A DNA stretch of 51,737 nt from an uncultured Actinomycetes bacterium (GCA_937926105.1 CALANS010000186.1:1-51737), one strand, 5' to 3'; shown: positions 31,556 through 43,317, counted from the stretch's first letter. Notes: generated by a model from the letters alone, not told the origin. Translations and numbers: made by a program.

Positions 31556-33307
31556 TCAGCCGCAAACGGCGCCCTGCGAGGCAGACCCGACCAGCTTGGC
31601 GTACTTGGCGAGTACCCCGCGGGAATAGCGCGGCGGCAACGGCTGCCAGCCCTGCCGGCGGCGCGCCAGTTCCGCGTCGTCGACCAGCAGGTCCAGGGTG
31701 CGGTTGGCCACGTCCAGCCGGATCCGATCGCCGTCGACCACCAGCGCGATCGGCCCACCGTCCGTCGCCTCCGGGGCCACGTGCCCGACGCACAGCCCGG
31801 TGGTGCCGCCGGAGAACCGGCCATCGGTCAGCAAGAGCACGTCCTTGCCCAGGCCGGCGCCCTTGATCGCGCCGGTAATGGCCAGCATCTCCCGCATGCC
31901 CGGCCCGCCCTTGGGGCCCTCGTACCGGATGACCACGACGTCCCCGGCGGTGATGGTGCCATCCTCCAGCGCATCCAGCGCGCCGCGTTCCCGGTCGAAA
32001 ACCCTTGCTGTGCCGGTGAACACGTCGGTGTCGAACCCGGCGCTCTTGACCACGGCGCCGTCCGGGGCGAGCGAGCCGCCCAGGATGGTGATCCCGCCGG
32101 TCCGGTGGATCGGATCGGTCATGGCGCGCAGCACCTTCCCGTCCACGTCCGGCGGACTGATCTGCTCCAGGTTCTCCGCCATGGTGCGACCGGTCACGGT
32201 GGGCACGTCACCGTTGAGCAGTCCGGCGTCCAGCAGTGCCTTCATCACCACCGGCACCCCGCCGATCCGGTCCACGTCCACCATCACGTGCCGCCCAAAG
32301 GGTTTCACGTCCGCCAGATGCGGGACCTTCGCGCCGATCCGCACGAAATCGTCCAGGGTCAGATCGACGTCGGCCTCGTGTGCAATCGCCAGCAGGTGCA
32401 GCACCGAGTTCGTGGACCCACCGAATGCCATCACCACCGCGATGGCGTTCTCGAAGGCCTCCTTGGTCAGGATCTGCCGGGCCGTCAGACCTTGCCGCAG
32501 CATCTCCACCACCGCCTCGCCGGAACGGTGCGCGAAGTTGTCCCGGCGTCGGTCGGTGGCCGGCGGTGCCGCGCTGCCCGGCAGCGACATGCCCAGTGCC
32601 TCAGCGGCACTGGCCATCGTGTTGGCGGTGTACATGCCGCCGCAGGCGCCCTCGCCCGGGCAGATGGCCCGCTCGATGGCGTCCAGGTCCGAGCGCGGGA
32701 TCAGCCCGCGGGCGCAGGCACCGACCGCCTCGAACGCATCGATGATGGTCACGTCCTTCTCGGTGCCATCGTGCAGCTTGGCGATACCCGGCAGGATCGA
32801 CCCGGCGTACAGGAACACCGACGCCAGATCCAGCCGGGCGGCCGCCATCAGCATCCCCGGCAGCGACTTGTCGCAGCCGGCCAACAGCACCGATCCGTCC
32901 AGCCGCTCGGCCTGCATCACCGTCTCCACGCTGTCGGCGATCACCTCTCGGGACACCAGGGAAAAATGCATGCCCTCGTGCCCCATCGAGATGCCGTCCG
33001 AGACGGAGATGGTGCCGAACTCCAGCGGATACCCGCCGGCGGCGAACACTCCCTGCTTGGCGGCCTTGGCCAGCCGGTCCAGCGACAGGTTGCATGGAGT
33101 GATCTCGTTCCAACTGGACGCGATGCCGATCTGCGGCTTGGCGAAGTCCTCGTCGCCCAGCCCGACGGCGCGCAGCATCCCGCGGGAGGCGGCGGCCTCC
33201 ATTCCATCGGTCACCTGCCGGCTGCGCGGCTTGATGTCCACGGCGGGAGCGCCACTGGCGGTGACGGGGTGGTCGGCGGTGGCGGTGCTGCTGAGCTGAT
33301 CTGGCAT
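31556..33307 (-). CDS. ilvD: Dihydroxy-acid dehydratase
   Basis: Dehydrates dihydroxy-acids in valine, isoleucine and pantothenate synthesis. The 583-residue protein has the iron-sulfur cysteines C72 (NEITPCN), C145 ([11 protein letters not shown]) and C222 ([15 protein letters not shown]), with the K147 of the CDKS motif that is carbamoylated in the family. This three-cysteine arrangement fits a [2Fe-2S] enzyme. The ATG at 33307 is the likely start although the Shine-Dalgarno is weak (CCGGA); the frame stays open to 33574 through repeat sequence. No other ilv genes lie nearby. Upstream are the repeats described at 33444-33562. Confidence 0.96.
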   Translation of the reverse strand: MPDQLSSTATADHPVTASGAPAVDIKPRSRQVTDGMEAAASRGMLRAVGLGDEDFAKPQIGIASSWNEITPCNLSLDRLAKAAKQGVFAAGGYPLEFGTISVSDGISMGHEGMHFSLVSREVIADSVETVMQAERLDGSVLLAGCDKSLPGMLMAAARLDLASVFLYAGSILPGIAKLHDGTEKDVTIIDAFEAVGACARGLIPRSDLDAIERAICPGEGACGGMYTANTMASAAEALGMSLPGSAAPPATDRRRDNFAHRSGEAVVEMLRQGLTARQILTKEAFENAIAVVMAFGGSTNSVLHLLAIAHEADVDLTLDDFVRIGAKVPHLADVKPFGRHVMVDVDRIGGVPVVMKALLDAGLLNGDVPTVTGRTMAENLEQISPPDVDGKVLRAMTDPIHRTGGITILGGSLAPDGAVVKSAGFDTDVFTGTARVFDRERGALDALEDGTITAGDVVVIRYEGPKGGPGMREMLAITGAIKGAGLGKDVLLLTDGRFSGGTTGLCVGHVAPEATDGGPIALVVDGDRIRLDVANRTLDLLVDDAELARRRQGWQPLPPRYSRGVLAKYAKLVGSASQGAVCG

Positions 33308-33443
33308 ATCCGGAGTGTAGAACCCGTGACCATGCCGTGGGACTCCGCTCCCGGGATGTGGGAGGCGGAGGTTGCGAGAGCACGGGGTGCGGCGGCCTTG
33401 GGCTGTTCCCGGGCTCAGTGTTCCGCGCGTTCCACCGCCACCT

Positions 33444-33562
33444 GCGTACCCACCACGATCCGCGTACCACACCACGATCCGCGTACCCCACCACGATCCG
33501 CGTACCCCACCACGATCCGCGTACCCCATCGGGTACGCGAACGGCAATCCGGTACGCGGATC
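33444..33562. repeat. 19-base tandem repeats and inverted copies between ilvD and the sulfatase gene
   Basis: Units close to GCGTACCCCACCACGATCC repeat head to tail at 33444, 33462, 33481 and 33500 (18, 19, 19, 19 bases). Each contains GATCCGCGTAC across the unit boundary (starts 33457, 33476, 33495, 33514). A hairpin follows (CGCGTACCC, loop CATC, GGGTACGCG, 33518-33539), then an inverted copy GTACGCGGATC (33552-33562). The rest of the 360-base gap shows no gene. Confidence 0.9.
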
Positions 33563-33667
33563 GCGATCAGGCACGCGTCCGGCTGCGGACTGGCGGACCG
33601 GTGGCCGCCGAGCGCCCCGACTGGGAGCACTACGATCCGGCTAGCCCAGCAGCGCGGGGAGGCCGCC

Positions 33668-35275
33668 GTGACCACCAACCCACCGAACGTGCTGCTGATC
33701 GTGGCCGACGACCTCGGATACTCCGATCTCGGCTGCTATGGCGGCGAGTTGAGCACTCCACATCTGGACACGCTGGCCGCCGGCGGCGTTCGGCTGGCGC
33801 AGTTTCACACCACGGCGCGGTGCAGTCCGTCGCGGGCGTCGCTGCTGACCGGGCTGCACCCGCACCAGACCGGCATCGGCGTGCTCACCAACGACGACCG
33901 ACCCCGCGGCTATCCGGGCAGCCTGAACTCCCGCTGCCAGACGATGGCGGAGCTGCTGCACCCCGACGGTTACGTCACCGCCCTTTCCGGCAAATGGCAC
34001 CTGGCCTCGGACATGCTCAATCCGAACGACTCATGGCCCACCCGACGGGGTTTCGACTCATTCTTCGGCACACTCACCGGGTGCGGCAGCTACTTCGACC
34101 CAGGGACGCTAACCCGCGGCGAGCAGCCGGCCGATGACGCACGTGCCGACCCGGATTTCTATTACACCGACGCCATCACCGCCGACGCCTGCACCCGAAT
34201 CCGCGGTGCGGTGACGGCGGGTCGGCCGTTCTTCAGCTACGTCGCCTACACCGCGCCGCACTGGCCGTTGCACGCCCGGGACAGCGATCTCCTCGCGCAC
34301 CGCGGCCGGTTCCGAGCCGGCTGGGACGAACTGCGCGCAGTCCGGCTGGGCCGGCAACGCGAGCTGGGGTTGATCAGCGACGACGCCGCCCTGACCGACC
34401 GCGATCCCCGCGTCCCGGCATGGGCCGACGAGCCGCACCAGGACTGGCAGCAGCGCCGCATGGAGGCCTACGCCGCCCAGGTGGCGCGGATGGATGCCGG
34501 GGTGGGCGAGCTGCTGGCCACCCTGAACGACACCGGGTGCCGGGACAACACTCTGGTGATCTTCCTGTCCGACAACGGCGCCTCCGACGAGACCCTGCCG
34601 CAGATCCAGGAGCGCTCGTTCCGCCAGCGCACGGACATCTTCCGGGCCAACACCAGGGATGGCCGGCTCGTGCGCCTGGGCAACGATCCGACGATTGACC
34701 CGGGTCCGGAGGACACCTACGCCAGCTACGGCAGGGCGTGGGCAAACCTATCCAACGCCCCGTTCCGGCTGTACAAGCGCTACACCCACCAGGGCGGAAT
34801 CGCCGGACCACTGATCGCGTCCTGGCCCGCGGGTGAGCTGACCGCCGGTGCCATCCTGCAGCAGCCGTTCGCGCTGGTCGACGTGCTGCCCACGGTGCTG
34901 CAGGCGACCGGAGGGCGCTATCCGGCACGGGTGCCCGGCCGGGACCCGGTGCCGCTGGCCGGCCGGTCCATGCTGCCCGCGTGGCGGGGCGGGACGGTCG
35001 AAGATCGACCGCTGTTCTTCGAACACACCGGGAATGCGGCGGTGCGCTCGGGTCGATGGAAGCTGGTCCGGGGGTACCCGAACGCTTGGGAGCTGTACGA
35101 CATGACGGTGGATCGCAGCGAGACCACCGACCTGGCCGCGGCCCATCCCGACGTGGTCGCCGAGCTGACCGCGGTCTGGCGGGACTGGGCGAATCGGGCG
35201 GGCGTCATCCCCTGGGAGGTGACGGTGCGGGTGTACGCCGAGCGGGGTCTCACCGCAGAGCACGCCATGGGGTGA
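33668..35275 (+). CDS. Type I (formylglycine) sulfatase, arylsulfatase family
   Basis: A 535-residue sulfatase. The CSPSRASLLTG motif places C52 as the residue oxidised to formylglycine, and DD at 14-15 plus SDNGASDE supply metal ligands. SGKWHLA and YTAPHWPLHA hold further active-site residues. No signal peptide is visible, so it looks cytosolic. The GTG at 33668 follows GGGGAGG five bases upstream and gives the exact family start (NVLLIVADDLGYSD). The substrate is unknown. It needs a formylglycine-generating enzyme, which is not in this window. The gene is the only plus-strand gene between 28 and 41 kb and is flanked on both sides by GATCCGCGT repeats, suggesting insertion. Confidence 0.92.
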   Translation: MTTNPPNVLLIVADDLGYSDLGCYGGELSTPHLDTLAAGGVRLAQFHTTARCSPSRASLLTGLHPHQTGIGVLTNDDRPRGYPGSLNSRCQTMAELLHPDGYVTALSGKWHLASDMLNPNDSWPTRRGFDSFFGTLTGCGSYFDPGTLTRGEQPADDARADPDFYYTDAITADACTRIRGAVTAGRPFFSYVAYTAPHWPLHARDSDLLAHRGRFRAGWDELRAVRLGRQRELGLISDDAALTDRDPRVPAWADEPHQDWQQRRMEAYAAQVARMDAGVGELLATLNDTGCRDNTLVIFLSDNGASDETLPQIQERSFRQRTDIFRANTRDGRLVRLGNDPTIDPGPEDTYASYGRAWANLSNAPFRLYKRYTHQGGIAGPLIASWPAGELTAGAILQQPFALVDVLPTVLQATGGRYPARVPGRDPVPLAGRSMLPAWRGGTVEDRPLFFEHTGNAAVRSGRWKLVRGYPNAWELYDMTVDRSETTDLAAAHPDVVAELTAVWRDWANRAGVIPWEVTVRVYAERGLTAEHAMG

Positions 35276-35354
35276 GCCCCAGGCACGCAGATCCGCAGCA
35301 CCCGCGCGCCGCCGCGACACCGCTCCGTCGCACCCGCCCACCCGCCGTCAGCCC

Positions 35355-35441
35355 GATCCGCGTACCTATTGGCGATCCGCGTGCGCAATAGGGCACGCAT
35401 ACTGCCGACCTACACGCGGATCGGCCCGGCACACGCGGATC
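35355..35441. repeat. GATCCGCGT repeats downstream of the sulfatase gene
   Basis: Two direct copies (GATCCGCGTAC at 35355, GATCCGCGTGC at 35374) are followed by two inverted ones (ACACGCGGATC at 35412 and 35431). The core is the same as in the cluster upstream of the sulfatase gene. A hairpin CCTATTG/CAATAGG (35365-35371 with 35386-35392) spans the second copy and could end transcription between the convergent sulfatase and aroQ genes. Confidence 0.85.
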
Positions 35442-35457
35442 CGGCCAGGCGCGCGGG

Positions 35458-36054
35458 TCAGTCGCGCTGTGCCAGGTAGCGCAACGCGAGCTCATACCCG
35501 GCGATGCCCAGCCCGGCGATCACGCCGGTAGCGACGGCGGAGACCACCGAGTGGTGACGGAATTCCTCCCGGGTATGCACGTTGGAGATGTGCACCTCGA
35601 TCAGGTCGGCGGTTCGCTGGCTCACAGCGTCGTGCAGCGCGATCGAGTAGTGCGACCACGCGGCGGGGTTCAGCACGACCGGGATCGATCCGTCCGCGGC
35701 CGCGTGCAACCAGCCGATCATGGTGGCCTCGTCGTCGGTCTGCCGGACGTCCACCTCCAGACCGAGCTCGTCGCCCACCGCCATGAGTCGCTCGGCCAGC
35801 TGGGCGTATGTCGTCGAGCCGTAGACGCCCGGCTCACGCTTGCCGAGGCGACCCAGGTTGGGCCCGTTGAGCACCCAGACCGGTCGGCCCGACCCGGTGG
35901 CCCCCTGGGCCAAATGGTGCGCGGCGGCGGACACGGCGTCCTGCATCACGGCCTCGACCGCCTCGGTGGATGCGGTGGACCCCCCGGCCCCGGCAGCTGG
36001 CTCGGCAGCCGACCGCTGCTCGGGGTCATTGGCCTCTCGCGGCTGGATCGTCAC
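35458..36054 (-). CDS. aroQ: 3-dehydroquinate dehydratase, type II, with N-terminal extension
   Basis: Converts 3-dehydroquinate to 3-dehydroshikimate. The catalytic core starts at about residue 58 ([21 protein letters not shown], with the lid Arg and catalytic Tyr) and ends with [17 protein letters not shown]. The central motif reads [15 protein letters not shown] where most have NPGAYTHTS, keeping the His. About 55 extra N-terminal residues, Ala/Glu-rich, precede the core, making 198 residues against the usual 145-150; an internal later start (for example Met37) cannot be excluded. It begins 2 bases after the aroB stop. Confidence 0.93.
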   Translation of the reverse strand: MTIQPREANDPEQRSAAEPAAGAGGSTASTEAVEAVMQDAVSAAAHHLAQGATGSGRPVWVLNGPNLGRLGKREPGVYGSTTYAQLAERLMAVGDELGLEVDVRQTDDEATMIGWLHAAADGSIPVVLNPAAWSHYSIALHDAVSQRTADLIEVHISNVHTREEFRHHSVVSAVATGVIAGLGIAGYELALRYLAQRD

Positions 36055-36056
36055 CG

Positions 36057-37802
<1,746 letters not shown>

Positions 37803-39017
37803 CTAGGCACGGCGCTCGGGCCGCGCCGGCGGTGCGGCGCGGTGGGCGGCGATCTCGGCCAGGTAAGCCTGGGCGTTGCGGGCGGTCTCGGCGATCGCGT
37901 CGCCGCCGAACTTCTCGATCACCGCGTCGGCGACCACCAACGCCACCATGGCCTCGGCCACCACCCCAGCGGCTGGTACCGCACACACGTCGCTGCGCTG
38001 GTTGATCGCCACCGCAGGCTCGCCGGTGGCCACATCCACGGTGGCCAGCGCGCGCGGCACCGTGGAGATGGGCTTCATCGCCGCGCGCACCCGCAGCACC
38101 TCGCCGTTGGTCATGCCGCCCTCGGTGCCACCCGCCCGGTTCGACCGCCGGGTGATCACGCCTGCCGGGCCATCGATCTCGTCGTGCGCGGCCGACCCAC
38201 GGCGGCGCGCGGTGGTGAATCCGTCACCGATCTCAACGCCCTTGATGGCCTGGATGCCCATCAGCGCACCGGCCAGTCGGGCATCGATGCGACGGTCGCC
38301 GTGCACGAACGAGCCCAGCCCCGGCGGCAGCCCGTACACCAGCACCTCGACCACGCCGCCGAGGGTGTCCCCGTCGGCCTTGGCCGCGTCGATCTCGGCC
38401 ACCAGGGCGGCGGTCGAGTCAGGATGCAGCGCGCGCACCGGGGAGGCGTCGATGGCCTCCCGGTCAGCCGGCGTGGGCAACGGTCCGTCCACAGCGTCCG
38501 CGGCCCCGATGGACACCACATGCGAAACCACCTCGGCACCGAACACCTGCCGCAGGAAGTGCTGCGCGATGGTGCCCAGCGCGACCCGGGCGGCGGTCTC
38601 CCGCGCGGAGGCCCGCTCCAACACCGGCCGCGCATCGTCGAAGCCGTACTTTTGCATGCCGGCCAGGTCGGCGTGCCCGGGACGGGGCCGGGTGAGCGGG
38701 GCGTTGCGGGCCAGCCCCTCCAGCACCTGCGGGTCGACCGGGTCGGCCGCCATGATCTCCCGCCACTTGGGCCACTCGGTGTTGCCGATCTGCACCGCAA
38801 TCGGGCCGCCCAGGGTCAGACCGTGCCGGACCCCGCCGAGCATGGTCACCGCATCCTGCTCGAACTTCATCCGGGCGCCGCGGCCGTAGCCCAGCCGCCG
38901 GCGGGCCAGCTGCGCCGCGATGTCGCCGGTGGTGACGCTCACCCCGGCGGGCAGGCCTTCGAGCACGGCCACCAGGGCGGGGCCGTGCGATTCTCCGGCG
39001 GTGATCCAGCGCAGCAC
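37803..39017 (-). CDS. aroC: Chorismate synthase
   Basis: Makes chorismate from EPSP with reduced FMN, the last shared step to aromatic amino acids, folate and menaquinone. The 404-residue protein begins [21 protein letters not shown], the family signature, and contains [27 protein letters not shown] and [14 protein letters not shown], all typical. It is first in the aroC-aroK-aroB-aroQ run. The region upstream carries a strong hairpin at 39101-39134 that separates it from the LOG gene. Confidence 0.98.
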   Translation of the reverse strand: MLRWITAGESHGPALVAVLEGLPAGVSVTTGDIAAQLARRRLGYGRGARMKFEQDAVTMLGGVRHGLTLGGPIAVQIGNTEWPKWREIMAADPVDPQVLEGLARNAPLTRPRPGHADLAGMQKYGFDDARPVLERASARETAARVALGTIAQHFLRQVFGAEVVSHVVSIGAADAVDGPLPTPADREAIDASPVRALHPDSTAALVAEIDAAKADGDTLGGVVEVLVYGLPPGLGSFVHGDRRIDARLAGALMGIQAIKGVEIGDGFTTARRRGSAAHDEIDGPAGVITRRSNRAGGTEGGMTNGEVLRVRAAMKPISTVPRALATVDVATGEPAVAINQRSDVCAVPAAGVVAEAMVALVVADAVIEKFGGDAIAETARNAQAYLAEIAAHRAAPPARPERRA

Positions 39018-39100
39018 GCCCGTTATCCTCCCACGGCCCCGGGCAGGGCCGGCGCGCTGGGCGTTGGGGCCGAGGGACCCGTCGGCGGCGACAGGCCGCT

Positions 39101-39134
39101 CGTCCTGGCAACGGTCGGGGACGTTGCCAGGACG
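39101..39134 (-). terminator. Hairpin between the LOG gene and aroC
   Basis: CGTCCTGGCAACG (39101-39113) pairs perfectly with CGTTGCCAGGACG (39122-39134), a 13-base stem with an 8-base loop. It lies about 65 bases past the LOG gene stop and 85 bases before the aroC start, so it probably ends the upstream transcript. Confidence 0.7.
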
Positions 39135-39200
39135 ATGAAACCGTTGCGAAGACGCGTCCGACGGGGCTCTGGCACCGGTCCAGGGCCCGAGGACGCCAGA

Positions 39201-40043
39201 TCAGTGCGCGTCCTCCCACGCCTGGTAGGACTCGTGCACCACGCGGATCATGTCGTCGATCGAGTCGGTGACGTACAGCAGGTCCATGTCCCCCGGCGAG
39301 ATGTTGCCCTCGGCCAGGATGGTGCCCTTGATCCAGTCCACCAGTCCGCCCCAGTAGGACGATCCGAACAGCACCACAGGGAACTTGGTGACCTTCTTGG
39401 TCTGCACCAGCGTCAGCGCCTCGGTCAGCTCGTCCAGGGTGCCGAACCCGCCCGGAAGGCACACGAAGCCCTGCGAGTACTTAATGAACATCATCTTGCG
39501 GGCAAAGAAGTACCGGAAGTTGATGCCCAGGTCCACCCACTGGTTCAGGCCCTGCTCGAACGGCAACTCGATGCCCAGTCCGACCGACAGCCCGCCGGCC
39601 TCGTTGGCGCCGCGGTTGGCGGCCTCCATGGTGCCCGGCCCGCCGCCGGTGATCACAGCGAAACCCTCCCGGGCCAGCGCGGCGCCGATCTCCCGGCCGA
39701 GTCGATAGGTGGCCGAGTCCCGCTGGGTGCGGGCACTGCCGAACACCGTCACCGCCCGGGGCAGTTCGGACAACGCACCGAACCCCTCCACGAACTCCGA
39801 CTGGATGCGCATCACCCGCCACGGATCGGTGTGCACCCAATCGGTGGGCCCGCGAGAGTCCAACAGTCGCTGGTCGGTGGTGGTCTCCTGCTGCTGTCGG
39901 CCGCGCCGGACCACCGGCCCCTGGACGCCGCCGAAGGTGCGCCCCCGAACGCGGCCCTGCAGCAGGGTGTCGTCACCCTCGTCGGCGCCGCTCTCGGCGT
40001 GGCCGGCCGGCCCGTCGTTGCTCTGTCGTTCCCGCTCTGTCAC
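39201..40043 (-). CDS. LOG family protein (cytokinin riboside 5'-monophosphate phosphoribohydrolase-like)
   Basis: A 280-residue LOG-family protein with both hallmark motifs: GGGPGTMEAANRGANEAGG (133-151, the nucleotide-binding part) and PGGFGTLDELTE (197-208, catalytic Glu). LOG enzymes cleave N6-modified adenosine monophosphates to free bases; many bacterial members also act on AMP. An N-terminal extension of about 80 residues, with a polar Gly/Gln/Arg-rich start, precedes the Rossmann domain. It lies 72 bases after dapE, as in mycobacteria (Rv1205 near dapE), where the protein makes cytokinins. Confidence 0.9.
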   Translation of the reverse strand: MTERERQSNDGPAGHAESGADEGDDTLLQGRVRGRTFGGVQGPVVRRGRQQQETTTDQRLLDSRGPTDWVHTDPWRVMRIQSEFVEGFGALSELPRAVTVFGSARTQRDSATYRLGREIGAALAREGFAVITGGGPGTMEAANRGANEAGGLSVGLGIELPFEQGLNQWVDLGINFRYFFARKMMFIKYSQGFVCLPGGFGTLDELTEALTLVQTKKVTKFPVVLFGSSYWGGLVDWIKGTILAEGNISPGDMDLLYVTDSIDDMIRVVHESYQAWEDAH

Positions 40044-40115
40044 GGCGTCGACCCTAATGCCCCGCGGATCCGCGGCACGCCACCACGAACGTCACCAGGA
40101 CTCCCGACCGGCCCG

Positions 40116-41198
40116 TCAGCCCTCCGGGAAGGCCCCCAAGAATCCCCGCAGCACCGCCGTCATCTCCCGGATCTGGGTCGCCGACACGTGCTCGCCCGGA
40201 GTATGTGCCAGCCCGGGGTCGCCGGGTCCGTAGTTGACCGCCGGGATGCCCAGTGCGGCGAACCGCGCCACGTCGGTCCAGCCGTACTTCGCCACCGCCT
40301 GGCCACCGGCGGCGCGCACGAACTCCGCCGCCGCCGGCGCCGCCAACCCGGGCCGGGCCCCGGCGGCAACATCCGTCACCGCTACCTCGAACCCGTCGAA
40401 GACCTCGCGCACCAGCGCCTCGGCGCCCGCGATGTCGCGATCCGGCGCGAACCGGAGGTTGACCCGCACGACGCACTCGTCGGGCACGATGTTGCCGGCC
40501 ACCCCGCCGCTGATACCCACCGCGTTGAGCCCCTCGCGATAGGTGCAGCCGTCCACCTCCACGGTGCGTGGGGAATGCCCCGCCAATCGGGCGAGCACCG
40601 GCGCTGCGTCGTGGATCGCGTTGTGTCCCAACCAGCTTCGCGCGGCGTGCGAACGGACGCCGCGGGTGGTGACGGTAGCCGACAGGGTGCCCTGACAACC
40701 GGCCTCCACCCGGCCGTCGGTGGGTTCGGCCAGGATCGCCAGGTCGCCGGCCAGCCAATCGGGATGCTGCGCCTGCACGTGGGTCAGGCCGTTGCGCTCG
40801 TGTTCGACCTCCTCGCATTCGTAGAAGATGAATGTCAGATCCCGCGTCGGCTCGGTCAGGGTCGCTGCCAGGTGCAGCAGCATCGCATCGCCGGACTTCA
40901 TGTCGGTGGCGCCGCACCCGTGGATCTCGTCGCTGTCCCACCGGGACGGGACATTCCCGGCGATGGGCACGGTGTCGAGGTGCCCGGCCAGTACCACCCG
41001 GCTGGGCCGGCCCAGTGCTGTTCGGGCCAGCACCGTGTTGCCGATCCGCACGATCTCGTAGCGTCCCAGCCCAGCGAGCGCGCGCTGCACCATGTCGGCC
41101 AGCTCCTGCTCCTGCCCGGAGGGGGACGGGAGGTCGATCAGCGCCGCCGTGAGCGTGGCGGGGTCGGCTGCCAGAGCCAGATCGGTAGGGGTTGTCAT
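40116..41198 (-). CDS. dapE: Succinyl-diaminopimelate desuccinylase
   Basis: Removes succinate from N-succinyl-LL-diaminopimelate to give LL-DAP for lysine and peptidoglycan. The 360-residue M20 metallopeptidase-like protein has zinc ligand H73 with D75 (AGHLDTVP), D99 ([11 protein letters not shown]) and the catalytic Glu in YECEEVE (E129/E130). The dimerisation domain is about 175-290. The ATG at 41198 is chosen; MPT three codons upstream is an alternative. It is divergent from the lysozyme-like gene across 48 bases, which must hold both promoters. Confidence 0.95.
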   Translation of the reverse strand: MTTPTDLALAADPATLTAALIDLPSPSGQEQELADMVQRALAGLGRYEIVRIGNTVLARTALGRPSRVVLAGHLDTVPIAGNVPSRWDSDEIHGCGATDMKSGDAMLLHLAATLTEPTRDLTFIFYECEEVEHERNGLTHVQAQHPDWLAGDLAILAEPTDGRVEAGCQGTLSATVTTRGVRSHAARSWLGHNAIHDAAPVLARLAGHSPRTVEVDGCTYREGLNAVGISGGVAGNIVPDECVVRVNLRFAPDRDIAGAEALVREVFDGFEVAVTDVAAGARPGLAAPAAAEFVRAAGGQAVAKYGWTDVARFAALGIPAVNYGPGDPGLAHTPGEHVSATQIREMTAVLRGFLGAFPEG

Positions 41199-41246
41199 GG
41201 TCGGCATTCTCGCAGGCGACCCGTCCGGACTCGCACTCCCAGTACC

Positions 41247-42170
41247 GTGGCCGACGTGCGTCGACGCAACGTGGTGATCCTGGCGGTGGTCGCCGCCGTC
41301 GTGGTGGCCGGCGGGGCGAGCGTGGGCTGGCTGCTGGTGCGCTCGTCGTCCGCGGGGCCGGAGTGCACGGTGCCGCGGCCGGCCGGCCTCACCGGAACCA
41401 GCACCGCGGCGCCGCTGACCCTGGACGCGGTGCAACTGCAGCACGCCGCCACGATCAGCGCGGTGGGCCTGGCGCGTGGGCTGCCCGAGCGGGCCCGGGT
41501 GATCGCGCTGGCGACCGCCTGGCAGGAGTCCAGTCTGCGCAACATCGACCACGGCGACCGCGACTCGCTAGGCCTGTTCCAGCAGCGGCACAGTCAGGGC
41601 TGGGGTACCCCGGAGCAGATCATGGACCCGGTCTATGCGGCCGGCGCGTTCTACGATGCGCTGCTGGATGTGCCCGGCTGGCAACAGATGTCGCTGACGC
41701 AGGCCGCCCAGAAGGTGCAACGCTCGGCCTACCCGGACGCGTACGCGAAGTGGGAGGACGATGCCCTGGCGCTGGCCGTGCAACTGGGTGGGACGGTACC
41801 GGTGACGCTGAGCTGCCGGGGGGGCGCCACGGCGTCGACGGCGGCCGCCCCGAGCCGACCCGCGTTGCCGGGCAGTTCCGGTGCCAGCGCCGACCTGGCG
41901 GACCTGCTGGCCGCCGCGCAGGCCGAGCTGACCGGCCTGGGCGTGGTGGCGGTGCAGCCGAGCGGGCGATCGGCGACCGTGACGGCCACGCTGCCGGGGC
42001 TTGCGCCCGCCGATGCCGGCCGTGCGTTGGCGGCGTGGGCGGTGGCGCACGCAACCACGATGGCGGTGACGACGGTGTCGGTGCCGGGCCGGATCTGGGC
42101 CGACCACGCCTGGGCGGACGCCGGCCAGCAGCTGCCGGCGGGGCAGGTGACAATCACCGTCGGCCGGTGA
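41247..42170 (+). CDS. Membrane-anchored lysozyme-like (lytic transglycosylase-type) protein
   Basis: A 307-residue protein with one N-terminal membrane segment (about 10-30, [16 protein letters not shown]) and an extracytoplasmic rest. Residues about 75-175 resemble a transglycosylase-like fold: [28 protein letters not shown] with a candidate catalytic Glu in WQES, then [15 protein letters not shown]. Relatives in actinobacteria are often labelled hypothetical or wrongly named heavy metal transporter. The C-terminal part (220-307) is Ala-rich without recognised motifs. GTG at 41247 or 41256 could be the start; neither has a clear Shine-Dalgarno. Enzymatic activity is not certain. Confidence 0.78.
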   Translation: MADVRRRNVVILAVVAAVVVAGGASVGWLLVRSSSAGPECTVPRPAGLTGTSTAAPLTLDAVQLQHAATISAVGLARGLPERARVIALATAWQESSLRNIDHGDRDSLGLFQQRHSQGWGTPEQIMDPVYAAGAFYDALLDVPGWQQMSLTQAAQKVQRSAYPDAYAKWEDDALALAVQLGGTVPVTLSCRGGATASTAAAPSRPALPGSSGASADLADLLAAAQAELTGLGVVAVQPSGRSATVTATLPGLAPADAGRALAAWAVAHATTMAVTTVSVPGRIWADHAWADAGQQLPAGQVTITVGR

Positions 42171-42188
42171 TCCGCCGCCACCGTCCAC

Positions 42189-42270
42189 GCATGCACGAAG
42201 TTCGCCGAAATGGTGACGGTGTTACTGGTGGGACGAACTTGATGCATGCCAGGGACGTTGATCCACGCGG
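42189..42270. repeat. Imperfect palindromic repeat element, copy B (dapD leader)
   Basis: The arms GCATGCACGAAGTTCG (42189-42204) and CGAACTTGATGCATGC (42234-42249) pair at 14 of 16 positions around a 29-base loop. The right part (42225-42270) matches copy A (18252-18297) at 38 of 46. The left arm matches the reverse complement of copy A's right half at 15 of 16. It lies between the lysozyme-like gene and dapD, ending 45 bases before the dapD start. Confidence 0.8.
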
Positions 42271-42315
42271 TAGGTCGCGGGCTCCTCCGGAACGGGGCCG
42301 ATTACCCTGACCCGC

Positions 42316-43317
42316 ATGGTCGAGATCTCCCCCGTCACCGCCGGCGCCTTCGGGATCGGCCTGGCGACCCTGACCACGGATGGGGCGGTGCTCGACGCCT
42401 GGTACCCCGCCCCGACCCTGCTGGAAGCGGACCAGCCGGAGACGAACCGGTCCGAAGCGAACCAGCCGGCACCGGGTCGGGAGTGGCGCGAGCGGCTGGC
42501 CGCGGCCGAGCGCACCGACGCGGTGCGCGGCGTGCGGATCATCGTCACCGATACCCGCATCGCCTCGCTTGCCGATCCACCCGCCGGCACCGCGGATGCC
42601 TACCTGCGGCTGCACCTGCTCTCGCACCGGCTGGTCCGGCCCCGTTCGATCAACCTGGACGGCATCTTCGCCGTGCTGCCCAACAACGCCTGGACCACGC
42701 TCGGCCCAGTGCCCGCCGACGACATCACCTCGGTGCAGCTTCGGGCGAGAACCGAGGGAATCGCGCTGGGCGTCCATGGCGTGGATCGCTTCCCGCGGAT
42801 GACGGACTACGTGGTGCCCGCCGGGGTGCGCATCGCCGACGCCGATCGGGTGCGGCTGGGCGCGCACCTGTCGCCCGGGACCGTGGTGATGCACGAGGGG
42901 TTTTGCAACTACAACGCCGGGACGTTGGGCGCCTCCATGGTAGAGGGCCGCATCTCGCAGGGTGTGCTCGTCGGCGATGGCAGCGACGTCGGCGGCGGCG
43001 CCTCGATCATGGGCTCGCTATCCGGGGGTGGCACCGCGCAGATCACCGTCGGCGAACGCTGCCTGATCGGGGCGAACGCCGGGCTGGGCATCTCGCTCGG
43101 AGACGACTGCGTGGTCGAGGCCGGGCTGTATCTGACCGCGGGCAGCAAGCTGACCATGCGCGACGATGCGGGCGACGAGCGCGTGGTCCGAGCCTCGGAG
43201 CTGTCCGGGGCATCGGGGCTGCTGTTCCGCCGGAACTCGCTGACCGGGGCGATCCAGGCGGTGCCCCGCTCGGACTCGTGGACCGGTCTGAACGCCGCGC
43301 TGCACGCCACGGACTGA
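42316..43317 (+). CDS. dapD: Tetrahydrodipicolinate N-succinyltransferase (actinobacterial DapD)
   Basis: Adds succinyl from succinyl-CoA to tetrahydrodipicolinate, the branch-committing step of the succinylase DAP route. The 333-residue protein has an N-terminal alpha/beta domain and a left-handed beta-helix of hexapeptide repeats (about 165-290: GVRIADADRVRLGAHL, GVLVGDGSDVGGGASIMGSL). The conserved EGFCNYNAGTLG with catalytic Glu is present. An insert of about 15 residues (EADQPETNRSEANQP) near residue 40 looks species-specific. It is convergent with dapC, 28 bases apart, and preceded by the palindromic element at 42189-42270. Confidence 0.95.
   Translation: MVEISPVTAGAFGIGLATLTTDGAVLDAWYPAPTLLEADQPETNRSEANQPAPGREWRERLAAAERTDAVRGVRIIVTDTRIASLADPPAGTADAYLRLHLLSHRLVRPRSINLDGIFAVLPNNAWTTLGPVPADDITSVQLRARTEGIALGVHGVDRFPRMTDYVVPAGVRIADADRVRLGAHLSPGTVVMHEGFCNYNAGTLGASMVEGRISQGVLVGDGSDVGGGASIMGSLSGGGTAQITVGERCLIGANAGLGISLGDDCVVEAGLYLTAGSKLTMRDDAGDERVVRASELSGASGLLFRRNSLTGAIQAVPRSDSWTGLNAALHATD

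Noticed and set aside
33444..33539. Possible CRISPR array
   Set aside because: The units are only 19 bases, directly contiguous, with no unique spacers and no cas genes nearby.
31415..33667. Upstream extension of the sulfatase reading frame
   Set aside because: It is antisense to ilvD and has no family similarity. The GTG at 33668 with GGGGAGG is the clear start.
40062..40075. 14-base self-complementary CCGCGGATCCGCGG downstream of dapE
   Set aside because: A short GC-rich palindrome around GGATCC can arise by chance here and has no loop for a stable hairpin. It shares only the GATCCGCG core with the sulfatase repeats.
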